DNA from: an uncultured Verrucomicrobiales bacterium
GTDB taxonomy: Bacteria > Verrucomicrobiota > Verrucomicrobiae > Limisphaerales > CANJSG01
Length of the DNA stretch: 6,926 nucleotides
Assembly: GCA_946480965.1 (NCBI GenBank)
Contig: CAMLMI010000250.1
Span: 1-6,926 of the forward strand
Reading direction: 5' to 3'
Within the stretch, counting starts at the first letter, position 1; the number at the start of each line of letters is the position of its first letter. Below are positions 1-6,926 of this stretch, piece by piece. The translations under genes and the position numbers were made by a program. Under the pieces are notes generated by a model. The model was not told where the DNA came from and made no database searches. It saw only the letters and a list, made by a program, of their open reading frames with translations.

Positions 1-282
1 GTCATCCGAGGGCCGCTCCGAAGGAGTAAAAAACGCCTCCAGCCCACCGGACGCAACCCCCAAGGCCTCCGCAACTTGGCCCCGGAAAACAGTTCGGTTG
101 ATCCAGTAAATAAGGCTTGCCAGCCCGCGTGAGGATGGCACTTTTCAAGCCGCTTGTTAGACAGCTCGTCCCTCCAGGACCTGGTAAATCTTCAGTTGAA
201 AGTTCGTTCTTCAGTGATGATTTGAAACCCGACAGTCGGGAACAGTCTGAGAATAGGAAGTTAGCCTGGCAGCAATCATTGA
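1..282. other. Upstream region with no secure gene; leader of the RRM gene
   Basis: No complete gene can be supported here. GC content is about 63% in the first 100 bases and falls to about 43% in 181-280, as expected on passing from coding or mixed sequence into a promoter or 5' leader. Three short dyads are visible: CAAGC-C-GCTTG at 146-156, CCAGG-A-CCTGG at 174-184, and CCCGA-CAG-TCGGG at 228-240. The hexamer ACAGTC occurs at 232-237 and again at 242-247, exactly 10 bp apart. A TTGAAA hexamer lies at 196-201, but I see no convincing -10 box at normal spacing, so no promoter is called. On the minus strand, a frame from a GTG at 139-141 stays open to the window edge (47 codons) and could be the start of a leftward gene. 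Plus-strand frame 1 is also open from the edge to a TGA at 130-132. Confidence 0.5.
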
Positions 283-648
283 ATGAGCACGAAACTGTTT
301 GTGGGAAATCTTTCCTTCAACACCACTGAAAACGACATCGAGGACGCGTTCGCCGCGCACGGCACCGTGTCCCGTGTCGACCTGATGATGGACCGGATGA
401 GCGGCAAGTCCCGTGGCTTCGCCTTCGTCACCATGGATTCCCCCGAGGCCGCCCAAGCCGCGATCAGCGCGATGCACGGAGCCCAGCTCGACGGCCGCAC
501 CTTGACCGTCAACGAAGCCCGTCCCCGTGAGGAGCGTCCTCCCGGCGGCGGCGGCGGCGGATACCGCGGCGGTGGCGGTGGTGGCGGCGGCGGTGGATTC
601 CGCGGTGATCGCGGCGGCGACCGTGGCCCTCGTCGCGAGCGCTACTAA
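283..648 (+). CDS. RRM-domain RNA-binding protein with glycine/arginine-rich tail
   Basis: A 121-residue protein made of one RNA recognition motif and a low-complexity tail. RNP2 is LFVGNL at residues 5-10 and RNP1 is KSRGFAFV at 42-49. The RNA-stacking aromatics F6, F46 and F48 are all present, so the domain should bind single-stranded RNA. Residues 1-80 cover the whole RRM. Residues 86-121 are almost pure glycine with arginine and aromatic punctuation ([14 protein letters not shown]), the RGG-like type that adds non-specific RNA binding or condensation. Small RRM-plus-glycine proteins are known in cyanobacteria, where many are cold-induced, and in several other phyla. They are thought to act in the cytoplasm as RNA chaperones or in mRNA localisation or stability. 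The ATG is preceded directly by an in-frame TGA (280-282), so it is the earliest possible start. There is no Shine-Dalgarno at normal distance: AGGAAG at 255-260 is 22 bases away. The gene is probably monocistronic, with its own terminator. The family is certain; the physiological role is inferred. Confidence 0.95.
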   Translation: MSTKLFVGNLSFNTTENDIEDAFAAHGTVSRVDLMMDRMSGKSRGFAFVTMDSPEAAQAAISAMHGAQLDGRTLTVNEARPREERPPGGGGGGYRGGGGGGGGGGFRGDRGGDRGPRRERY

Positions 649-676
649 GATCGCTTCGATCTGATTGTTTTCGTAG

Positions 677-718
677 GGCGCGAAGCTCCGGAAACCCGGG
701 CTTCGCGCCTTTTTCTTT
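677..718 (+). terminator. Intrinsic terminator of the RRM gene
   Basis: A perfect 10-bp inverted repeat, GGCGCGAAGC (677-686) with GCTTCGCGCC (700-709), continues inward past a one-base bulge (T687) as a CCGG/CCGG stem with an AAAC loop (692-695). It is followed by TTTTTC and TTT (710-718). The GC-rich stem and T-run are those of a textbook Rho-independent terminator. It lies 28 bases after the RRM stop codon and separates that gene from infA. Confidence 0.92.
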
Positions 719-779
719 GCCAGGACTATTTTCGCCGGTCCGGCCTAGATGCGTTTTTCCCCGAATGGCGGAGCTGGAA

Positions 780-784
780 AAGGA
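780..784 (+). promoter_or_regulatory. Shine-Dalgarno sequence that fixes the infA TTG start
   Basis: AAGGA (within AAAAGGA, 778-784) lies five bases before the TTG at 790. This is ideal spacing, and it is the only convincing Shine-Dalgarno sequence at any start in the window. It supports TTG initiation over the out-of-frame ATG at 765, which has no such site. Confidence 0.75.
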
Positions 785-789
785 CCCCT

Positions 790-1002
<213 letters not shown>

Positions 1003-1038
1003 ACTCCGGCCCAAGAATCGGCATCCGCTTTTCCCGAC

Positions 1039-1071
1039 AACGCCAAGCGCCTATGCGGCTTGGCGTTTTTT
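1039..1071 (+). terminator. Intrinsic terminator of infA, between convergent genes
   Basis: AACGCCAAGC (1039-1048) pairs perfectly with GCTTGGCGTT (1058-1067), with a small inner GC/GC stem and a CTAT loop. The stem runs into six Ts (1066-1071). It ends three bases before the stop codon of the leftward methyltransferase gene. Read leftward, the hairpin is followed by GTCGGG and not by a T-run, so it should terminate infA efficiently but the leftward operon weakly at best. Confidence 0.88.
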
Positions 1072-1074
1072 CGT

Positions 1075-1974
1075 CTAGAACTGTCGTCCCTTGGCCCGGA
1101 ACGCAGGCGCTGACGACACCCGTTGCTGCGCGGCTTTGGGATCACGTAGATAGACGATGTTGCCCTCGAAGCTGTCGGGAACCGGCTCCACTACCCGTCC
1201 GGCCGAGCGATAGCGGCAGGGCTTGAATCCGGCAGAGCGGATGCGGACGTGGAGCGCGTCCTCGTCGTAGCCGTAGCGGTTCCCGCTGCCGTTGCGCTCG
1301 ATGATCATGGCCGCGACGGACGGATCGCCCAAGACCGCATCGGCGGCGGAAAACACCTCGGTCTCGAACCCCTCCACGTCGATCTTCATCAGCTTGGGCG
1401 AACAACCGGCCAACTCGGCGTCCAGCGTGCTGATCTCGATGCGGTCGGTCGCTCCGGTGTAGCCGGAGTTTCCCGTCACCACGAAGTTTTCGGTGCCGAG
1501 TCCCCGGGTAAATTCCAGATGACCGGGCTTCCCTCCCAGCGCCACGTTCCGCAACCGCACCCGATCACCCATGCCGTTCAGCGCGATGTTCCGGCTCAAC
1601 GCGGCAAAGGTCGTCGGACTCGGCTCAAAGGCCACGCCGCGCGCGCCGATTCCTGCCGCCGCCAGCACCGTGTAGGCACCGATGTTCGCCCCGATGTCGG
1701 CGAAGAGATCGTCCGGCCGGAGGAAATGGAGCACGAAGGCCATCTCGTCGAATTCGTTCATCCCGGGATAGATGAAGTGCGCTGCGCCCTTCATGTGGGG
1801 CGGCACCAGCAACCGCGTGCCGTTGGCCAGCTCCACGCAGACCTCGCCCGGCACCCGGCGCGACGCGAGTTGGGCGACGACGAACTCCCACATCGAACGC
1901 ACGCCCCACCCCTGGCTCAACGGATGCCGTCGGACACTGTTCAGGGTGCCGACGACTTTGGTCACTGGATTCAT
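1075..1974 (-). CDS. FkbM-family SAM-dependent methyltransferase
   Basis: A 299-residue protein with the FkbM (Methyltransf_21) core. SAM-binding motif I is FADIGANIGAYT at residues 91-102. The acidic end of beta-2 is FEP at 116-118 (E117), followed by RNIALNG (128-134), STLD (182-185) and the family hallmark KIDVEGFE at 197-204. Family members mostly O-methylate sugars or polyketides; FkbM itself methylates a hydroxyl of FK506. No signal peptide or membrane segment is visible, so it should be cytoplasmic. It is the second gene of a leftward pair and starts 16 bases after the stop of the glycosyltransferase gene, which points to methylation of a glycan made by that enzyme. The ATG has no Shine-Dalgarno (CTGAAATTTCCC precedes it), so expression may depend on translation of the upstream gene. 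About 90 residues precede motif I, normal for the family. The family is certain; the acceptor is unknown. Confidence 0.93.
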   Translation of the reverse strand: MNPVTKVVGTLNSVRRHPLSQGWGVRSMWEFVVAQLASRRVPGEVCVELANGTRLLVPPHMKGAAHFIYPGMNEFDEMAFVLHFLRPDDLFADIGANIGAYTVLAAAGIGARGVAFEPSPTTFAALSRNIALNGMGDRVRLRNVALGGKPGHLEFTRGLGTENFVVTGNSGYTGATDRIEISTLDAELAGCSPKLMKIDVEGFETEVFSAADAVLGDPSVAAMIIERNGSGNRYGYDEDALHVRIRSAGFKPCRYRSAGRVVEPVPDSFEGNIVYLRDPKAAQQRVSSAPAFRAKGRQF

Positions 1975-1990
1975 GGGAAATTTCAGAGGG

Positions 1991-2998
1991 CTAGCGGAGC
2001 TTTTGTTTCGGCTGGAGCTTCGCCACCAGCTTCTGGTCCTTGGAGTTCAGCCTGTGTGTCACGAGGCCCCAGACCGCGCCGCCGACCGAAGCCAAGCACG
2101 CGGGGAAATGCCACAGCCAACGCACATCGCCCGTCCGCGCCAACCCGAGGAGAACGTGCCACGCCGGGCCCACGAAGCTCACGCAATAGACACAGGCCAA
2201 CCAACCGGGCACCGGCGGTTTCTGCTCCAGCCACATGTTGCCGAACTCGCGCCGGACATTGAGGAAATGAACCGTCGCACGGCGGCGTTTGCGGAGGAAG
2301 TTCATCAGCGTGTCCACGTAGTAGTGGTGGACGCCACGCCCGGCGACGCGCAGCCATTCGCGTTTGCCCGAGCGCATGAGGAAGAGCGCGACGTGCGTGT
2401 CCTGAAATTTCTGGTCGGCCTTCACCGCGTCGAGATCGGCCTTGCGATAGACGAATCCGTTCGCCCCGAGCGGATACGACTCCGTGCCTTCCGGCAGCGT
2501 CCAGCGTTCGATCTCCCCTTCCCGCGCCACAAGCCGGGGATTGGTGCTCATCAACCAGCAGAGCGGATCGCTGATGTGCAGCCGGTGCGTGAGGTAGGCA
2601 CAGAGCGACGTCATCTTCGGCGACGGCAGATAGTAGCCCTCGACGCCCAAGGCGGAAGGCCGGTCGCGCAACGCCGTCACGGCCAGCTCCACGTAGTCGG
2701 GATGCGTGATCTCGTTGTCAGCATCCACGAAGACGACGAACTCGCCCGTGGCTTGGCCCAAGGCGACGCGCTTGCTCTCCTCCATGTTGCGGCTGGCCCG
2801 GTCGTCGATGACCACCGCGCCGTGGCGTTCGCCGATGGCCTGCGTGCCGTCGGTCGAACCGCCGTCGGCGAGAAGGATCTCGTAGCGGTCGCGCGGGTAG
2901 GTCTGCCGCCGGATGGATTGCAGGCAATTGTCCAGCATCCCGGCGGCGTTGAGCACGGGGATGATGAAGCTGACCTTTGGCAGCGCGTTTTCGGACAT
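1991..2998 (-). CDS. Family 2 (GT-A) glycosyltransferase with C-terminal hydrophobic segments
   Basis: A 335-residue protein. It opens with the GT2 nucleotide-sugar fold: VSFIIPVLNAAG at residues 9-20, the ADGGSTDGT motif at 44-52, and VFVDADNE at 89-96, whose D92-A-D94 is the metal- and nucleotide-binding DxD. The middle (about 120-250) carries acceptor-side elements such as LGANGFVYR (177-185) and a basic patch, FLRKRRR (234-240). Two hydrophobic stretches at about 264-287 and 295-314 probably anchor the protein in the inner membrane, as in GT2 enzymes acting on lipid-linked glycans. The tail is short and basic. Such enzymes pass a sugar from a nucleotide donor to a growing lipopolysaccharide, exopolysaccharide or glycolipid. 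It is the first gene of the leftward operon with the FkbM methyltransferase. The start follows TGCTAACTCCCCGGTCGC-like sequence without a Shine-Dalgarno. Donor and acceptor cannot be told from sequence. Confidence 0.93.
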   Translation of the reverse strand: MSENALPKVSFIIPVLNAAGMLDNCLQSIRRQTYPRDRYEILLADGGSTDGTQAIGERHGAVVIDDRASRNMEESKRVALGQATGEFVVFVDADNEITHPDYVELAVTALRDRPSALGVEGYYLPSPKMTSLCAYLTHRLHISDPLCWLMSTNPRLVAREGEIERWTLPEGTESYPLGANGFVYRKADLDAVKADQKFQDTHVALFLMRSGKREWLRVAGRGVHHYYVDTLMNFLRKRRRATVHFLNVRREFGNMWLEQKPPVPGWLACVYCVSFVGPAWHVLLGLARTGDVRWLWHFPACLASVGGAVWGLVTHRLNSKDQKLVAKLQPKQKLR

Positions 2999-3173
2999 GC
3001 GACCGGGGAGTTAGCCACTGGAAGCCCCCCCGGCGTCAACCCGCCAGTTCGGCGCAGACGCACGGAATTCCCAGTAACCTTCGGCCGCTCCGGGGGTCTC
3101 TTCGGTCAGTCCGCCCGGCAGGTCGAACCGACCCCGGACTGGCAATTTCCAACACCCTAGACAACCTATTCGC
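2999..3173. promoter_or_regulatory. Divergent intergenic region with a nested hairpin
   Basis: This gap must hold the control sequences of both the leftward glycan operon and the rightward transporter operon. CAGTCCG (3107-3113) pairs with CGGACTG (3135-3141), extended by G3105-C3143 and a T-G wobble. Inside it, GGTCG (3121-3125) pairs with CGACC (3129-3133) around an AAC loop. The structure ends about 30 bases before the adaptor start codon, so it could be an operator dyad or a folded 5' leader. No convincing -35/-10 pair was found in either direction, and neither start has a Shine-Dalgarno. Confidence 0.45.
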
Positions 3174-4679
3174 ATGGCAGGCAAATCCGGCAGCGGCGCA
3201 GTGAAATGGATCGTGGTTCTCCTCGTTCTCGGCGGGGCGGGCTACGGCGGTTGGCGGTGGTATCAGGGCCGCCGGGCCGAGGAGCCCGCCCAGTTCCGCA
3301 CGGCCAAGGTCTCGCGCGGCGACATCGTCCAGTCCGTCTCCGCCAACGGCTCCCTCTCCCCCCTCAAGAGCGTCGTCGTCGGCAGCCAGGTCTCCGGCCA
3401 GATCACCAACGTCACCGTGGACTTCAATTCCCGCGTGACCGAGGGGCAGCTCCTCGCGCAGATCGATTCCGCCACCTACGTCACCAAGCTCAACGAGGCC
3501 AAGGCCAACCTCTCCAACGCCAAGGCCGCCCTCAAGCTCGCCGAGGTCAACTTCAAGCGCGACCAGGAGCTGTTCGCGGCCAAGCTCATTTCCCAGTCCG
3601 TCTATGACCAGACCGAGGTGGCGCTGGAACAGGCCCGCGCTTCCGTCGAGATCCGGCAGTCCGCCGTCAGCACGGCCGAGGTCGATCTCTCCCGCACCTC
3701 CATCTATGCGCCGATCAGCGGCATCGTCATCTCCCGCAACGTCGATGTCGGCCAGACCGTCGCCGCCAGCCTCAACACCCCCACGCTCTTCATCCTGGTG
3801 AACGACCTCGCCACGATGGAGATCGGCGCCCTCGTCTCCGAGGCGGACATCGGCGGCATCGAGGTCGGCCAACCGGTGACATTCAACGTCGATGCCTTCC
3901 CCGGCCGCGAGTTCCGGGGCGAACTCCGCCAGGTGCGCTACGCCGCCGTCACCAACCAGAACGTCGTCAGCTACACCACCGTGGTCAGCGTCAACAACCA
4001 GGACCTCAAGCTCCGTCCGGGCATGACCGCCACCGCCAACATCATCACCGCGCAGAAGACCGGCGTGCTCCGTTTGCCCAAATCCGCCCTGCGCACCAAG
4101 CCCCCCGAAAGCGCCCTGCTCAAGACCGCCTCCACCAACGCACTCTCCGCCACCGGCACCAACAACGCCCCCGCCGTGGCGCAGCGTCCCGGAATGCCCG
4201 AAGGCATGCCCACGCCGCCTTGGGCCAGCGAAGGCCGCCGTCCCACCGACGACGAGCGCCAGAAGTGGATGGCCAGCCTCACGCCGGAACAGCAGCAACA
4301 GATGCAGCAGATGCGCGAGCGGATGCGGGGCCAGGGCGGCCAAGGCGGGGGGCGTCGCGGGGGCGGTGAAGGCGGAGGCTTTGGCGGCTTCGGCGGCGGG
4401 GGCGGCGGCGCGCCACGCCAAGTCATCGACAACACGCCCAAGTTCCAGACCATCTACACGCTCGTCACCACCAACACGCCCGACGGCAAGCCGCTCCAGC
4501 TGGCCAAGCCCATCACGGTGAAAACCGGGGCCGAGGATTCGACCTACGTCGAAGTGCTCGAAGGATTGTCCGAGAACGACGAAGTGATCACCGGCCTGGT
4601 CTCAGCCACTACCACCACGACCCCCGCTTCGCCGATGGGCGGCAATCCCTTCAGCCCGGGCGGAATGCGGATGCGCTGA
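3174..4679 (+). CDS. MacA-like periplasmic adaptor (membrane fusion protein, HlyD/RND-MFP type)
   Basis: A 501-residue adaptor linking an inner-membrane ABC pump to an outer-membrane channel. It has a short basic N-terminus and an uncleaved anchor at residues 12-29. Next come the first half of the lipoyl domain (about 64-100, SGQITNVTVDFNSRVTEGQ), an alpha-helical hairpin (about 103-173), the second lipoyl half (177-195, YAPISGIVISRNVDVGQ), a beta-barrel (about 205-292, ending RPGMTATANI) and a membrane-proximal domain. The hairpin tip carries R129-x3-L133-x6-S140, the RLS motif by which adaptors dock on TolC. The oddity is an insert of about 120 residues (about 306-425) after LPKSAL, with a Gln/Met-rich helical stretch (EQQQQMQQMRERMRG, 372-386) and a polyglycine run (386-412). 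The domain then resumes at IYTL and ends VLEGLSENDEVITG (461-474). E. coli MacA has about 370 residues, so the insert explains the extra length. It is the first gene of an operon with the ATPase and permease. There is no Shine-Dalgarno before the ATG. The family is certain; the substrate is unknown. Confidence 0.95.
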   Translation: MAGKSGSGAVKWIVVLLVLGGAGYGGWRWYQGRRAEEPAQFRTAKVSRGDIVQSVSANGSLSPLKSVVVGSQVSGQITNVTVDFNSRVTEGQLLAQIDSATYVTKLNEAKANLSNAKAALKLAEVNFKRDQELFAAKLISQSVYDQTEVALEQARASVEIRQSAVSTAEVDLSRTSIYAPISGIVISRNVDVGQTVAASLNTPTLFILVNDLATMEIGALVSEADIGGIEVGQPVTFNVDAFPGREFRGELRQVRYAAVTNQNVVSYTTVVSVNNQDLKLRPGMTATANIITAQKTGVLRLPKSALRTKPPESALLKTASTNALSATGTNNAPAVAQRPGMPEGMPTPPWASEGRRPTDDERQKWMASLTPEQQQQMQQMRERMRGQGGQGGGRRGGGEGGGFGGFGGGGGGAPRQVIDNTPKFQTIYTLVTTNTPDGKPLQLAKPITVKTGAEDSTYVEVLEGLSENDEVITGLVSATTTTTPASPMGGNPFSPGGMRMR

Positions 4680-4703
4680 CCCTCCATCCCCACTCCGCCC
4701 CGC

Positions 4704-5465
4704 ATGGCCACTCCAGTCATCCAGCTCGAGGATTTCCGCAAGACCTACCGCAGCGGCGAGGTCGAGGTCCACGCCGTGCGCGGCGTGAACCTTACGATTC
4801 AACCCGGCGAATTCGTCGCCATCATGGGCGCTTCCGGTTCCGGCAAGAGCACCATGATGAACACCCTCGGCTGCCTCGACCGGCCCACCTCCGGCCGATT
4901 CCTGCTCGATGGTGTGGACGTGGGCAGCCTGGACCGCGACGAGCTGGCCGATCTGCGGAACCAGAAGATCGGCTTCGTCTTCCAGGGCTTCAATCTCCTC
5001 GCCCGCACCAGCGCGGTGGAGAACGTCGAGCTGCCCATGCTTTACGGCCGCCCTCCCCTGCCCGCCCGCGAGCAACACAAACGCGCTATGGCCGCGCTGG
5101 AGCTCGTCGGCCTCGGCCAACGCTTCGACCACACGCCCAGCCAGCTCTCCGGCGGCCAGCAGCAGCGCGTCGCCATCGCCCGCGCCCTCGTCAACCAGCC
5201 CAAGCTCCTCCTTGCCGACGAACCGACCGGCAATCTCGATTCCCGCACCAGCATCGAGATCATGGGCATTTTCCAGCAGCTCAACGACCAGGGCATGACC
5301 GTCGTCATGGTCACGCACGAGCTCGACATCGCCCAGTATTGCCGCCGCGTCGTCGTCATGCGCGACGGCCTGATCCGTAGCGACGAACCCGTCGCCGACC
5401 GTTCCCTCGCCCCGCAGGAGCTGGCCAAGCTCGACGCCGAACAGAAGGCCGTCCAACTCGCCTGA
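4704..5465 (+). CDS. MacB/LolD-type ABC transporter ATP-binding protein
   Basis: A 253-residue ATPase with every catalytic element intact: Walker A GASGSGKST at 42-50, the Q-loop at Q94 in FVFQGFNLL, signature LSGGQQQRVAIARA at 148-161, Walker B LLLADEP at 168-174 with catalytic E173, D-loop NLDS at 177-180 and the switch histidine H205 in VTHE. The sequence around Walker A and the TGNLDS D-loop is typical of the MacB/LolD/FtsE branch, whose members drive FtsX-type permeases by mechanotransmission rather than by classical alternating access. It acts as a cytoplasmic dimer on the permease encoded next. The gene starts 24 bases after the adaptor stop and ends three bases before the permease start, so the three are surely one operon. 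The leader (CCCCACTCCGCCCCGC) is C-rich with no Shine-Dalgarno. In E. coli MacB the ATPase and permease are fused; here they are separate. Certain as to family. Confidence 0.96.
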   Translation: MATPVIQLEDFRKTYRSGEVEVHAVRGVNLTIQPGEFVAIMGASGSGKSTMMNTLGCLDRPTSGRFLLDGVDVGSLDRDELADLRNQKIGFVFQGFNLLARTSAVENVELPMLYGRPPLPAREQHKRAMAALELVGLGQRFDHTPSQLSGGQQQRVAIARALVNQPKLLLADEPTGNLDSRTSIEIMGIFQQLNDQGMTVVMVTHELDIAQYCRRVVVMRDGLIRSDEPVADRSLAPQELAKLDAEQKAVQLA

Positions 5466-5468
5466 CCC

Positions 5469-6683
<1,215 letters not shown>

Positions 6684-6687
6684 CCTT

Positions 6688-6703
6688 TCTCGGCAAACCG
6701 AGA
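6688..6703 (+). other. Short hairpin after the transporter operon
   Basis: TCTCGG (6688-6693) pairs perfectly with CCGAGA (6698-6703) around a CAAA loop, five bases after the permease stop codon. Its place suggests an mRNA 3' end or a decay-blocking hairpin. It is not followed by a T-run (TGGGTAGG comes next), so it is not a standard intrinsic terminator. Confidence 0.4.
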
Positions 6704-6705
6704 TG

Positions 6706-6856
6706 GGTAGGGCGAAGGCTCCGGCCAAGCCGCCGTGGGATCTCCTGACGACGAGACCGCTGCCCTGGCGACTCCTTCGCGTTCCGGAGGAGCCAGTGAT
6801 GCTTTCCGAAAACGGAGTCCGCCCTCAGGCGGCTCGGCGGGAGCCGCCGCCCTACC
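6706..6856. repeat. Candidate REP/BIME-like or MITE-like element with 29-bp inverted ends
   Basis: The left arm (6706-6734, beginning GGTAGGGCG) and the reverse complement of the right arm (6828-6856) agree at 25 of 29 positions, in blocks of 9, 6, 3 and 7 matching bases split by short mismatches. The right arm is itself a hairpin, GGCGGCT (6828-6834) with AGCCGCC (6842-6848) and a 7-base loop. The left arm keeps only a 4-bp version of it (6717-6720 with 6728-6731). An inner pair, GGCGACTCC (6767-6775) and GGAGTCCGCC (6814-6823), is also inverted with one base bulged. Two diverged hairpin units facing each other resemble a bacterial interspersed mosaic element. A small non-autonomous transposon is the alternative, although I see no target-site duplication. 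A leftward reading frame across it (6589-6906) is arginine/glycine-rich and family-less, and is not called as a gene. The inverted arms are directly visible; genome-wide repetition is inferred. Confidence 0.6.
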
Positions 6857-6926
6857 TCCTCCCCGCCATTTGCTGAACCGCCTCGCACGTGCCAGCCTCC
6901 GGGCACATGGCCGACCGTGCGCCCGT
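6857..6926. other. Right-edge sequence with a possible truncated gene start
   Basis: Nothing firm is seen here. GTGCC (6889-6893) can pair with GGCAC (6902-6906). An ATG at 6907-6909 opens a frame reading MADRAP to the window edge. It could begin a rightward gene, but six codons with no Shine-Dalgarno are too few to call. Confidence 0.25.

Noticed and set aside
117..329. 70-codon plus-strand frame starting with TTG before the RRM gene
   Set aside because: It overlaps the RRM start in another frame, has no ribosome site and spans the AT-richer leader.
541..645. GGC/GGT triplet run as a CRISPR, satellite or unstable repeat
   Set aside because: It is simply the in-frame coding sequence of the glycine-rich tail, with mixed GGC/GGT/GGA codons.
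717..750. TTGCCA (717-722) and CTAGAT (745-750) as an infA promoter
   Set aside because: The spacing of 22 bases is too long and the -10 match is poor.
1249..2262. Long plus-strand reading frame (337 codons) across the methyltransferase
   Set aside because: It is antisense to a gene with clear FkbM motifs and has no recognisable domain; long antisense frames are expected in GC-rich coding DNA.
1772..3160. 462-codon plus-strand frame across the glycosyltransferase, ending just before the adaptor
   Set aside because: It is longer than the real gene but histidine/arginine-rich with no family motifs, while the opposite strand carries intact GT2 motifs including DxD.
3036..4421. 461-codon minus-strand frame across the adaptor
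   Set aside because: Glycine/aspartate/leucine-rich shadow of the adaptor coding strand, with no domain of its own.
4602..5456. 284-codon minus-strand frame across the ABC ATPase
   Set aside because: Shadow of a gene in which all ABC motifs are intact.

Overview
The window looks like a stretch of chromosome from a GC-rich Gram-negative bacterium, most likely Verrucomicrobiota. That assignment is an inference from four things: a small glycine-tailed RRM protein; a MacA-type adaptor with a TolC-docking motif, which implies an outer membrane; a large glycine/glutamine-rich insert in that adaptor; and an almost complete lack of Shine-Dalgarno sequences. No 16S rRNA or other decisive marker is present, so Planctomycetota, Acidobacteriota or other GC-rich phyla cannot be excluded.

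Layout, left to right. Positions 1-282 hold no secure gene and become AT-richer (about 43% GC in 181-280) ahead of an RRM RNA-binding protein gene (283-648, +), which ends in a strong intrinsic terminator. Translation initiation factor IF-1 follows (infA, 790-1002, +), read from a TTG codon with a good Shine-Dalgarno sequence and closed by its own terminator. Two leftward genes then form an operon (2998 to 1075): a family 2 glycosyltransferase with C-terminal hydrophobic segments, then, 16 bases on, an FkbM-family methyltransferase. They probably assemble or decorate a surface or secreted glycan.

After a 175-base divergent intergenic region with a nested hairpin, a rightward three-gene operon runs from 3174 to 6683. 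It encodes a MacA-like periplasmic adaptor, a MacB-like ABC ATPase and a separate MacB-like FtsX-domain permease. Together they form the inner-membrane and periplasmic parts of a tripartite efflux or secretion pump; the outer-membrane TolC-like channel is not in the window. The substrate cannot be read from the sequence.

The right end (6684-6926) is non-coding as far as can be supported. It holds a short hairpin and then a 151-bp element bounded by 29-bp imperfect inverted repeats (25 of 29 identical), a candidate REP/BIME-like or MITE-like repeat. No wholly new system is evident. The points most worth following up are this repeat, the infA start and its stand-alone position, the leader of the RRM gene, and the adaptor's low-complexity insert.
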